Source of the DNA: Thereva unica
Lineage: Eukaryota; Arthropoda; Insecta; Diptera; Therevidae
DNA: 64,000 nucleotides
Reading direction: 5' to 3'
NCBI GenBank assembly: GCA_949987705.1
Contig: OX465281.1
Location: forward strand, 82,116,543-82,180,542
Shown: positions 52,948-64,000 of the stretch, piece after piece
How the letters are laid out: every line of letters starts with the position of its first letter
How positions within the stretch are numbered: position 1 is the first letter of the stretch
Made by a program: the position numbers and the translations under genes
The notes under the pieces: model-generated
Seen by the model: the letters and a program-made list of their open reading frames with translations, nothing else
Database searches by the model: none
Told to the model about the DNA's origin: nothing

Positions 52948-55900
52948 GATTATGCATATTATGTATATTATGTATATTATGTATATTATGTATATTATGT
53001 ATATATTATGTATATTATATATATTATGTATATTATGTATATTATGTATATTATGTATATTATGTACATTATGTATATTATGTATATTATGTATATTATG
53101 TATATTATGTATATTATGTATATTTTGTATATTATGTATATTATGTATATTATGTATATTATGTATATTATGTATATTATGTATATTATGTATATTATGT
53201 ATATTATGTATATTATGTATATTATGTATATTACCTATGTATATTATGTATATTATGTATATTATGTGTATTATGTATATTATGTATATTATGTATATTA
53301 TGTATATTATGTATATTATGTATATTATGTATATTATGTATATTATGTATATTATGTATATTATGTATATTATGTATATTATGTATATTATGTATATTAT
53401 GTATATTATGTATATTATGTATATTATGTATATTATGTATATTATGTATATTATGTATATTATGTATATTATGTATATTATGTATATTATGTATATTATG
53501 TATATTATGTATATTATGTATATTATGTATATTATGTATATTATGTATATTATGTATATTATGTATATTATGTATATTATGTATATTATGTATATTATGT
53601 ATATTATGTATATTATGTATATTATGTATATTATGTATATTATGTATATTATGTATATTATGTATATTATGTATATTATGTATATTATGTATATTATGTA
53701 TATTATGTATATTATGTATATTATGTATATTATGTATATTATGTATATTATGTATATTATGTATATTATGTATATTATGTATATTATGTATATTATGTAT
53801 ATTATGTATATTATGTATATTATGTATATTATGTATATTATGTATATTATGTATATTATGTATATTATGTATATTATGTATATTATGTATATTATGTATA
53901 TTATGTATATTATGTATATTATGTATATTATGTATATTATGTATATTATGTATATTATGTATATTATGTATATTATGTATATTATGTATATTATGTATAT
54001 TATGTATATTATGTATATTATGTATATTATGTATATTATGTATATTATGTATATTATGTATATTATGTATATTATGTATATTATGTATATTATGTATATT
54101 ATGTATATTATGTATATTATGTATATTATGTATATTATGTACATTATGTATATTATGTATATTATGTATATTATGTATATTATGTATATTATGTATATTA
54201 TGTATATTATGTATATTATGTATATTATGTATATTATGTATATTATGTATATTATGTATATTATGTATATTATGTATATTATGTATATTATGTATATTAT
54301 GTATATTATGTATATTATGTATATTATGTATATTATGTATATTATGTATATTATGTATATTATGTATATTATGTATATTATGTATATTATGTATATTATG
54401 TATATTATGTATATTATGTATATTATGTATATTATGTATATTATGTATATTATGTATATTATGTATATTATGTATATTATGTATATTATGTATATTATGT
54501 ATATTATGTATATTATGTATATTATGTATATTATGTATATTATGTATATTATGTATATTATGTATATTATGTATATTATGTATATTATGTATATTATGTA
54601 TATTATGTATATTATGTATATTATGTATATTATGTATATTATGTATATTATGTATATTATGTATATTATGTATATTATGTATATTATGTATATTATGTAT
54701 ATTATGTGTATTATGTATATTATGTATATTATGTATATTATGTATATTATGTATATTATGTATATTATGTATATTATGTATATTATGTGTATTATGTATA
54801 TTATGTATATTATGTATATTATGTATATTATGTATATTATGTATATTATGTATATTATGTATATTATGTATATTATGTATATTATGTATATTATGTATAT
54901 TATGTATATTATGTATATTATGTATATTATGTATATTATGTATATTATGTATATTATGTATATTATGTATATTACCTATGTATTTATGTATATTATGTGT
55001 ATTATGTATATTATGTATAATATGTATATTATGTATATTATGTATATTATGTATATTATGTATATTATGTATATTATGTATATTATGTATATTATGTATA
55101 TTATGTATATTATGTATATTATGTATATTATGTATATTATGTATATTATGTATATTATGTATATTATGTATATTATGTATATTATGTATATTATGTATAT
55201 TATGTATATTATGTATATTATGTATATTATGTATATTATGTATATTATGTATATTATGTATATTATGTATATTATGTATATTATGTATATTATGTATATT
55301 ATGTATATTATGTATATTATGTATATTATGTATATTATGTATATTATGTATATTACCTATGTATATTATGTATATTATGTATATTATGTGTATTATGTAT
55401 ATTATGTATATTATGTATATTATGTATATTATGTATATTATGTATATTATGTATATTATGTATATTATGTATATTATGTATATTATGTATATTATGTATA
55501 TTATGTATATTATGTATATTATGTATATTATGTATATTATGTATATTATGTATATTATGTATATTATGTATATTATGTATATTATGTATATTATGTATAT
55601 TATGTATATTATGTATATTATGTATATTATGTATATTATGTATATTATGTATATTATGTATATTATGTATATTATGTATATTATGTATATTATGTATATT
55701 ATGTATATTATGTATATTATGTATATTATGTATATTATGTATATTATGTATATTATGTATATTATGTATATTATGTATATTATGTATATTATGTATATTA
55801 TGTATATTATGTATATTATGTATATTATGTATATTATGTATATTATGTATATTATGTATATTATGTATATTATGTATATTATGTATATTATGTATATTAT

Positions 55901-57368
55901 GTATATTATGTATATTATGTATATTATGTATATTATGTATATTATGTATATTATGTATATTATGTATATTATGTATATTATGTATATTATGTATATTATG
56001 TATATTATGTATATTATGTATATTATGTATATTATGTATATTATGTATATTATGTATATTATGTATATTATGTATATTATGTATATTATGTATATTATGT
56101 ATATTATGTATATTATGTATATTATGTATATTATGTATATTATGTATATTATGTATATTATGTATATTATGTATATTATGTATATTATGTATATTATGTA
56201 TATTATGTATATTATGTATATTATGTATATTATGTATATTATGTATATTATGTATATTATGTATATTATGTATATTATGTATATTATGTATATTATGTAT
56301 ATTATGTATATTACCTATGTATATTATGTATATTATGTATATTATGTATATTATGTGTATTATGTATATTATGTATATTATGTATATTATGTATATTATG
56401 TATATTATGTATATTATGTATATTATGTGTATTATGTATATTATGTATATTATGTATATTATGTATATTATGTATATTATGTATATTATGTATATTATGT
56501 ATATTATGTATATTATGTATATTATGTATATTATGTATATTTTGTATATTATGTGTATTATGTATTTAAGTATATTATGTATATTATGTATATTATGTAT
56601 ATTATGTATATTATGTATATTATGTATATTATGTATATTATGTATATTATGTATATTATGTATATTATGTATATTATGTATATTATGTATATTATGTATA
56701 TTATGTATATTATGTATATTATGTATATTATGTATATTATGTATATTATGTATATTATGTATATTATGTATATTATGTATATTATGTATATTATGTATAT
56801 TATGTATATTATGTATATTATGTATATTATGTATATTATGTATATTATGTATATTATGTAAATTATGTATATTATGTATATTATGTATATTATGTATATT
56901 ATGTATATTATGTATATTATGTATATTATGTATATTATGTATATTATGTATATTATGTATATTATGTATATTATGTATATTATGTATATTATGTATATTA
57001 TGTATATTATGTATATTATGTATATTATGTATATTATGTATATTATGTATATTATGTATATTATGTATATTATGTATATTATGTATATTATGTATATTAT
57101 GTATATTATGTATATTATGTATATTATGTATATTATGTATATTATGTATATTATGTATATTATGTATATTATGTATATTATGTATATTATGTAAATTATG
57201 TATATTATGTATATTATGTATATTATGTATATTATGTATATTATGTATATTATGTATATTATGTATATTATGTATATTATGTATATTATGTATATTATGT
57301 ATATTATGTATATTATGTATATTATGTATATTATGTATATTATGTATATTATGTATATTATGTATATT
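52948..57368. repeat. Nonamer satellite (TATTATGTA)n, main block
   Basis: About 4.4 kb of an almost uniform 9-bp unit, roughly 490 copies. Because the unit is a multiple of three and free of stops in several phases, it creates frames of up to 1205 codons that are not genes. Rare variants (TATTACCTA, TGTGTATTA, TGTACATTA, TTTTGTATA, TATTTAAGTA) punctuate the array. TATTACCTA occurs near 53229, 54971, 55352 and 56311, each time followed within a few units by TGTGTATTA. Confidence 0.98.
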
Positions 57369-57803
57369 AGGGGTATTCACGCTAAAGTGTATCATTGTAA
57401 ACGGTGTAAATATACAATGCAAATTTACAACGAAGAGTGAACGCTCCGTTTGCAATCTATTGTAAATACATCGAAGAAGGCAATTTTTTCGTTTTGACAG
57501 GTAGTCAAGATGCCGCGGAAAAGTCCAAAAAAAATTTTACTTGACGAAGTAATGGAAATTGCAGTGACGGAAATTAACGAGATTGACGATTCGGGTAATT
57601 TTTATTATTTCCATTTTGAACACCTGTCAAATATATTAATACAACGATACAATACGTAATACAACACTTTTTAGTGTAGTAAAATTACAACGCTCTTGTA
57701 AATATTTTTATATGAGTAAGCCTTGTATTATTTTACAAAGGTGTAACCAAATACACTCAATACAACGATACAAGGCTGAATACAACAAAGCGTGAATACC
57801 CCT
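57369..57803. mobile_element. MITE inserted in the nonamer satellite, carrying a first exon
   Basis: The inverted ends AGGGGTATTCACGCT are perfect for 15 bp. ATT flanks both sides (57366-57368 and 57804-57806). The uninterrupted repeat would read GTATATTATGTAT, so the 3-bp duplication is proven by the satellite itself. ACAACGATACAA and TTACAAYGA words recur near the ends. It contains a short exon-like frame at 57510. Confidence 0.85.
57510..57594 (+). CDS. Exon-1-like frame in the satellite MITE
   Basis: A good start (AAG-ATG-CC) opens MPRKSPKKILLDEVMEIAVT, then EINEIDDS, after which GGTAATTT offers a splice donor. The basic MPRKSPKK start and acidic continuation look like the beginning of a nuclear protein. 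I infer a leftover first exon of the parental transposon's gene, kept when the interior was deleted. The family cannot be named from 28 residues. Confidence 0.4.
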
Positions 57804-58440
57804 ATTATGTATATTATGTATATTATGTATATTATGTATATTATGTATATTATGTATATTATGTATATTATGTATATTATGTATATTATGTATATTATGT
57901 ATATTATGTATATTATGTATATTATGTATATTATGTATATTATGTATATTATGTATATTATGTATATTTTGTATATTATGTATATTATGTATATTATGTA
58001 TATTATGTATATTATGTATATTATGTATATTATGTATATTATGTATATTATGTATATTATGTATATTATGTATATTATGTATATTATGTATATTATGTAT
58101 ATTATGTATATTATGTATATTATGTATATTATGTATATTATGTATATTATGTATATTATGTATATTACGTATATTATGTATATTATGTATATTATGTATA
58201 TTATGTATATTATGTATATTATGTATATTATGTATATTATGTATATTATGTATATTATGTATATTATGTATATTATGTATATTATGTATATTATGTATAT
58301 TATGTATATTATGTATATTATGTATATTATGTATATTATGTATATTATGTGTATTATGTATATTATGTATATTATGTATATTATGTATATTTTGTATATT
58401 TTGTATATAATGTATATTATGTATTATGTATTACATATTA
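57804..58440. repeat. Nonamer satellite, right block
   Basis: About 600 bp of the same TATTATGTA unit. It ends in heptamer-like ATTATGTATTATGTATTAC and ATATTACGTATTTTG, echoing the right end of the array at 50395-50470. Confidence 0.95.
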
Positions 58441-58831
58441 CGTATTTTGTATCATTTATTATGTATTATCACAGTATTCAATTTCGTTAATTGTCATCAA
58501 AACGTATTTGTCAAAATTCACTCGCATCTTGTATTTTCTAAGACGTGATAATATTAACCCTGTTCAACTACGCCGAATTGGATCCCTCGTAATCTCAAGA
58601 TTATTGACAGTAAAATTGAATAGTGGGGATAAAAATATGAAATCCTGAAGATACTGGAATGTTTTTTGCAATTTAAGAATATTGCAACATAGAATTTATA
58701 TGTGTCTTCAAATTTATGGCATAAAACTATTGAAACTAATAATTTATTTATGAAATTATTTAAAATCATGTTACTAAGCATCAAATAAAGAACATATTTT
58801 CATCACGTCGTTATCGTTTTAGTTTAACATG

Positions 58832-59300
58832 ATAAGTGACAGTTCCTTTTGACAATTTAAATGCACTATAAAATTGATTTGACATCCAGCCACAGTCACT
58901 GGGAATCAAAACCTCGGGAACTAATTTGCAAGAAGGGAAACGAAAATTTTCCCTCTTTTTCGATCCCAAGAAAGTATGAACACTCAAAATTTGCGCAAAG
59001 GGGATCAAGAGGGATCCAATTTGGGGTAAGTGAACACATTTACATTTTCGATGCGTTGTAGGTGTAACTCATCATTCGGTGCTCTGATTTTAATGTCGTC
59101 CAAAAATACAGAAGCACCATCGATATCGTTTAAAATCTGATAAGTGAAAGTTCCTTTCGACTATTCAAATGCACTAAAGAATTGCTTTGACAGTCAGCCA
59201 TAGTCACTGGGATTCAAATCCTAGGGTGTTAATTTGCAAGAAGGAAAGTCAAATTTTCCGCTCTTTTTCGATCCCAAGAAAGTAGGAAGACGCAAATTTT
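58832..59300. repeat. Direct duplication of about 160 bp, 300 bp apart
   Basis: GATAAGTGACAGTTCCTTTT…AAATGCACTA…CAGCCACAGTCACTGGGA…TTTGCAAGAAGG…TTTTCGATCCCAAGAAAGTA at 58832-58990 is repeated with about 80% identity at 59138-59290. The spacer holds no gene. Confidence 0.7.
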
Positions 59301-59836
59301 GTAAAATTTGAATTGCTTATGGCACTGTTTGGTGCGGACAGGGTGAACTTGGCCATATTTTATTGAAAGCAATATATGGAAAAAAATATTTTTTTCTATA
59401 TCTGTTTCAATCAAGTTGGCAAGAAATGTGACATTTATAGTTACAAAATGGCGGAATTAAAGTTAACATCGAACTTTTACCTTCTTGCTAAAAATAGATA
59501 CTCCCAAAATGATGGGTTCTTTCTTAAATTACACATTTCTTCGAATTCCATCTACTCTAGCAATTCTAATTTTTTTTAATTAAACAAAATTTGTACAACT
59601 CTTTTTTGTTTTATTCCTCCCGCCATTTTTTCAACTGAATTGTCCGGCTTAATTTGCCCACTATTCAAAATAAGCTATAAATCGTTGACAATAACTGACA
59701 GCTATTTTTCAATAAGCTATGGCAAGTGCAGACACAGGATTAGATTGATTTTCGTAATTTTTTCTCCTTTTATTTCATGGTTTTAGAATTACTGGAGTGG
59801 ACACTTCGGCAATTTTCTCGTTAATTTATGCTTTTT
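59301..59836. other. Gene-free spacer
   Basis: No supported feature. Confidence 0.4.
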
Positions 59837-60099
59837 ATATCGCACCTTTAGAATGAAAGTGACCTAACTCAAAATTCCTGTAACTTCAGATTTTGCATTA
59901 AACACTGACTCAAAAAAGCCTACCTTCAACGTGTGGTGAAAAAGAGCCCGAATCATGTGCAAATAAAAAGGAACAGCGTATACTATCGGTCAGTTTTGTT
60001 GATTGCACTATTCACCTATGCATTAACACTACTTTCTTGTTCATTTCCCACAAATTCCAATTTTTGAGTTAGGTCTCTTTCATTCTAAGGGTGCGATAT
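59837..60099. mobile_element. MITE with ATATCGCACC ends
   Basis: ATATCGCACCTTTAGAATGA on the left and ATATCGCACCCTTAGAATGA as the complement of the right continue as inverted repeats through GACCTAACTCAAAA, about 42 bp in all. No exact target duplication was found. Non-coding, 263 bp. Confidence 0.65.
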
Positions 60100-60383
60100 G
60101 ATGCTTGAGACCTTCCATTTATAATTAATGCTATTAGAGAAGAACAAATGGTACGAAAATTTCTGTCCAAAACAAAGTTAATTATTGAATAATTGGTTCA
60201 GGTCATGCATACGACTTTTCAAATATACATTTATTGACTAGCATTTGCCTTTTTAAAATAAATAAAAATTAATTACTTATTTGTTGATTATAGTTAATTT
60301 TAAAGATTTCAAAGGGCAAACAGTCTGTTACACAAGAAAGCTGGAACAGGAACAGTTTGAGAGCCCCTGACCTCATAGAATTA

Positions 60384-60525
60384 GACGGTGATTGGACAGT
60401 TTGTTCCTGCGTACGCTCCTCACAAGCTTTTTAAAGAACGGATAAGTGGAGATGTAGCCTTCCCGTTCATGTAAAATGGTTATGAGGAACGTACGTATGA
60501 ACGAACAGTTTAATCACCGTCGAAT
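60384..60525. mobile_element. Possible MITE with GACGGTGATT ends
   Basis: GACGGTGATTGGACAGTTTG…GCGTACGCTCCTCA on the left and the complement of the right, GACGGTGATTAAACTGTTCG…CGTACGTTCCTCAT, form inverted repeats of about 40 bp around a short loop. Edges are approximate. Confidence 0.5.
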
Positions 60526-60740
60526 CCACTTTTTAGCGATCTCTTAATCGAAGCAAAATAAAAAATGCATCGAAAAAGAAATTTCAATCTTTTCTCAAAT
60601 TCAGCTTTAATCTAGGGTTAGTTTTACCCCCTTAAGGGTAGAATGATTTTTAAAATGGTAAAGGTAGTTGTAACCCCTAACGGTTGAAAATAATTTCTTT
60701 TTTCAACACACACACACGCACAATGGCAGTTCATAATTAA

Positions 60741-60914
60741 AGGCTCAAGCAGAACCAATTCGTTCCGTCCGTTTTTAAAAGTTGGAAATTTGACATTTCC
60801 ATAAACTTTCCATGAGACGAACGGAACGGTAGCCACAATCAAGCGGACGAAATGTCAAAAAGAACAAAGGAAAAACGTGCGGAGCGGACGGAACGGATTG
60901 GGTCTGCTTCGGCC
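60741..60914. mobile_element. TTAA-flanked MITE with CGTTCCGTCCG inverted ends
   Basis: AGGCTCAAGCAGAACCAATT and the complement of the right, GGCCGAAGCAGACCCAATCC, lead on both sides into CGTTCCGTCCG. TTAA lies at 60737-60740 and 60915-60918. The short non-coding element fits piggyBac- or Kolobok-type TTAA insertion, though the very ends differ by one base. Confidence 0.55.
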
Positions 60915-61012
60915 TTAAGTTATAATCCGACTCGTCATTGCTTGCCATTCGTGTAAACGCAACTCATGCCATTATTTATGACAACTAGTCCTGGTCATAA
61001 TTTATAGACATG

Positions 61013-61406
61013 GAGTGTGTTCCGTAATATACTGGGAGCACTGTGATTTTAGACGTCATGCCAGTGCACTGCGAAGCACGTTCCGTTTAAAAAAGTTATA
61101 CTGAACTAAGCAGTACATTTTTGTATACGGAACGAGCGCACAGTATACTGGCTCCGCCTCCATATTTTACTGCTCACGATTAAATTTTTTTACAGCCACA
61201 ATGCCCATCTGTCAAAACCTGTTGAAACTACTGGGAGCACATTACCTCTTTCAAAGCAGTAGTCCCAGTAGTAAAAAGGGGAATATTCATGACGTCATGA
61301 ATGTTCCCAGAGCACTGCGACAGGGCACTGTTTGGTGAAAACGGAACGACAAAACTACTACTGGTAGTACTGCCGCAGTGCTCCCAGTATATTACGGAAC
61401 GCACTC
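61013..61406. mobile_element. MITE with 31-bp inverted ends (GAGTGYGTTCCGTAATATAC)
   Basis: Both ends begin GAGTG(T/C)GTTCCGTAATATAC and continue TGGGAGCACTG. ACTGGGAGCA and AGTRGTA words recur inside. The 394-bp element is non-coding. The target duplication could not be fixed. Confidence 0.7.
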
Positions 61407-61654
61407 GTTATGACAAACTCCACACATGTCATTGGGCGCGTTTAGGCCCAAGTTAACTTAACTGAACTAGGCAACTTAGCAGGGGGATAAACAGATTTTT
61501 TAGTGCTGTTAGCTAAATTATTTCTACTTTTTCGCTTAGCAAAAATGTAGCACAGTTCCATACTGTCAAAACAGAATTGACGCTTCTTTGTAAATTTTTG
61601 TTATATGTAAATAATATAGAAATATTTCAATTCAGCTTAAAGATATTATTATTA

Positions 61655-62016
61655 TGATGATTTATGCGCAACTAGGCACTAGAAAAAGGACGAAGGTTCC
61701 AGAAGTTAGATAAAGGTGGAGCTGGGATATAAAAGCGACTTGCAAGCGCTGAGTGAGTCAGTTTTTGATTTAAAAGGTGATGAAAGTGTTCTAAAGGGAG
61801 AACAGTGAAACCTGGTGATTTAAAAGTGAATTATAAAGCGATAGATAGAATTTAATGGTGCGAGATATTAAATTGAAAGTGATTATAGTGAACTATAAGA
61901 ATTGTGTTTGTTATTAAATTGTGTTTTGGTTTGCAATATATAAATTTTTGTGTGGATAATTAAAAGTGTATTCCTTAATTAATCCTACGAATCCGTTAAG
62001 ACGTAAAAACGTAACA
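61655..62016 (+). mobile_element. Solo LTR with TATA/initiator promoter
   Basis: The segment starts TGATGATTTATGCGC and ends GTAACA, the TG…CA form of an LTR. TTATTA lies on each side, although the surroundings are TTA-rich so the duplication is suggestive only. It has a TATA box and an initiator at standard spacing. No internal retroviral-type coding region follows, so I infer a solo LTR left by recombination between two LTRs. Confidence 0.5.
61728..61765 (+). promoter_or_regulatory. TATA box and arthropod initiator
   Basis: TATAAAAG at 61728-61735 and TCAGTT at 61758-61763 put the initiator A 32 bp downstream of the TATA box, the normal spacing for RNA polymerase II core promoters of arthropods. 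The TCAGT motif is the arthropod initiator consensus. It probably drove the retroelement. Confidence 0.6.
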
Positions 62017-62073
62017 TTATTATTATTAATTTTTTAGCTTTTCATTATTTGTAAAATGAGAAATGTTATTATT

Positions 62074-62190
62074 AACTTCCCAGTATAGGAAGTTATTGTA
62101 ATCGGACCGAAAATCGAAATCGAAAATTTCAACGTATTTTCATCTTTCAAGGTCCCAGGAGCATTTTAAGCAAAAAATTGGGAGGAAGTA

Positions 62191-62222
<32 letters not shown>

Positions 62223-62790
62223 TACGGATGTGGTCATTTTTTCCTGCACGATATCGCGCGAACCAAAACTGATATCGACTTAGTTGAGGTGTCGTTCGAA
62301 GCGTATTAACCGAAATATGATCTGAAAAGATTTTCATAAAATTCGGTCCAGCCGTTTTTTTGTTTAGGCGGCGTAAGTGATTTTTGTTCCTGCACGATAT
62401 CGCCCGAACCACGAAAGATATTGACTTACTTGAGGTGCCGTTCGAAGCGTATTAGCGAGAATATAATCTGAAAAGATTTTTATAATATTCGGTCCAGCAG
62501 TTTTTGGTTTAAATGACTTAAGTGATTTTTGTACCTGCACGATACCGCGCGAACTAAAAACTATATCGACTTCATTGAGGTGCCGAAAAACATTAATACA
62601 TCAATTTTATATACATTTTCGTCATCCTAATCTTGTAAGTGCGCACATTTAGTTTGACATTTTAGCGAAAATATTGATAAACAATTGTGACAAATTCTCA
62701 GTATTATAGATATATTCTATATTGCCTATTGTTCATTTATTATTAAAATATCCAATCATATATTCAACATCCATCATACTGGGAAGTTGA
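62074..62790. mobile_element. Element 'Y', complete copy with 146-bp tandem core
   Basis: The left end AACTTCC-CAGTATA-GGAAGTT is itself a small hairpin, and the right end ATACTGGGAAGTTG is its inverted partner. After a leader and a (TG)n run come two to three units of about 146 bp (CACGATATCGCGCGAACC near 62247, 62394 and 62539). An AT-rich tail follows. Other copies: 8917-9066 and 12340-12880. It is non-coding. It looks like a tandem-repeat-bearing MITE. Confidence 0.7.
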
Positions 62791-64000
62791 TCGTGTGGAC
62801 CGAAAGGGTCGAACCCACATCCCAACTAGTTTTCGCTTATTATTATTAGTAAAGTGAGAACTGTCAAATGGCGTACTAGAAACGGCGCTAAGTTATGAGC
62901 GCTAGTTAAACAGAGTTGAAGTATCTCGGGCCTACTCGCGCCCATTATTATTTGCGACCAGAGATGATGACAATTTTTTGACATTCATGTAACCGGGGCA
63001 TAATGTTGTAGACATGAGTGAATCGACCAACCTGGAAGCAAACTGACTATAGATGAACGTAAGATGGAAATAGTTGACAATTTAACATAATAGAACTCAA
63101 TCGTCACGTTCAAGACCGAAAAGCTAAAAGCAATAGGTAGAAGAGGAAACAAAACCTTTTTCACACCTTGCAAACTGCTAAAACCACAGAAAAAAGTTCG
63201 ACAAATACAATTGCTAGAGGTAGGCTCAAGTTGAGATGTAGAGCGAGAGTCATGGGAAGAAGTGGCTATATGTACATAATGCACATATGTATATTTATTT
63301 CACCATTTGCCTGAACCCTTGGCTAAAGCCTAAAATACCATTGGCATAAGCAGAAACATTAAATATGTAATTTCACTAAATAATTCCTACCTTTTTCTTT
63401 CAATGTAACACTTCCACTTTAAATTAACATATATTTCACCAGCCTTAATCTTTCGTTCTTACATTCAAATTACGACACTACAATTCGGTTAACAGAACAA
63501 TTTTTCTTTTTGGGCCTGCCAAGCTTCCCCCTTTTTTTATTCGATTTAATATGTTTTAGTGCTGCCATTATTATATCTAAAAATTCGTTCCATGAATAAT
63601 AGCTTACAGTACAAAAAAAAAATGTTTCATTTATTTTTCAAAATTTAAATTTAAGTATTTTAAAACTGTTTTATTACTACGTTTCATTGATTTTAAAAAA
63701 TATCCAGACCGCTGCAAAATAGTTCAGTTAAAGTTTTCTCCCTACTGGCTCATAGATGGCGCGAACTTATGAAAGTTGTGGCGACAATCAATCTATCCAT
63801 TTCTACACGTTCACGGACTACTGTAGTTTTAATTTTGTTATTTGATAATATTATATTCTAAGTATGTCATGTTCCGTCTACTTCCAGTTCCAATTGTACT
63901 CATACGCTTTGGCCTTCTTTTGTCTTTCTGTGGATAATAAACGTTACTCACATTTAATCCTTGATATTTAATTGCCGGTATATAATACTCAAAATATTAA
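62791..64000. other. Gene-free stretch at the right edge
   Basis: No supported gene or element end. The 99-codon minus frame at 62985-63284 has no recognisable motif. Confidence 0.4.

Noticed and set aside
49551..58440. CRISPR-like array
   Set aside because: The repeats are directly tandem and short, without unique spacers, and the genome is eukaryotic.
52882..58490. Open frames of up to 1205 codons made of MYI, YYV, LCI or NIH repeats on both strands
   Set aside because: They are translations of the 9-bp satellite unit, whose length is a multiple of three and which lacks stops in several phases. There is no non-repetitive coding part.

Overview
This is eukaryotic nuclear DNA, most likely from an insect or another arthropod. 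It is AT-rich and shows no bacterial gene organisation. Nearly everything recognisable is a transposable element or a tandem repeat. Tc1-like, hAT, piggyBac-type and PIF/Harbinger DNA transposons, a Penelope-like retroelement with a GIY-YIG nuclease, several non-LTR retrotransposon (LINE) lineages, an LTR-type element and a solo LTR lie together. I found no host protein-coding gene that I can support. A few exon-like scraps near 13.5 and 16.1-16.5 kb are the only candidates. The species cannot be named from the sequence alone.

Layout. 0.5-5.9 kb: a 1.07-kb hAT-type element, a Tc1-like transposon whose transposase gene holds an intron and is broken by a LINE, a TTAA-flanked MITE, and a LINE tail broken by a hAT MITE. 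6.4-12.9 kb: a Harbinger-type MITE, a 1-kb element made mostly of two 340-bp inverted arms, and a 146-bp tandem-repeat element family, one copy of which is interrupted by a CCCAG-ended element. 16.4-21.3 kb: decayed LINEs, a Harbinger remnant with both of its gene types, and a Penelope fragment inside another copy of the long-armed element. 21.5-26.5 kb: several MITEs, a 131-bp near-perfect palindrome, and the longest reverse transcriptase frame. 26.5-31.5 kb: a roughly 130-bp repeat array split first by an RTE-like LINE and then by an element with 250-bp direct terminal repeats. 33.9-35.6 and 39.1-41.5 kb: two more hAT-type elements with exact 8-bp target duplications, the second swollen by nested insertions. 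46.1-49.3 kb: Harbinger-related elements and a LINE. 49.5-58.4 kb: short-unit satellite DNA (a 7-mer array, then about 5 kb of a 9-mer array) split by a LINE and by a MITE. 58.8-64 kb: more MITEs, a solo LTR with a TATA/initiator promoter, and another 146-bp-repeat element.

The elements do not form a pathway. Their value is as a layered record. Target-site duplications let the order of insertion be read at many junctions, and several elements are traceable to other copies inside the window. Long open frames across 52.9-58.4 kb and 49.6-50.4 kb are by-products of satellite repeats and were not annotated as genes.
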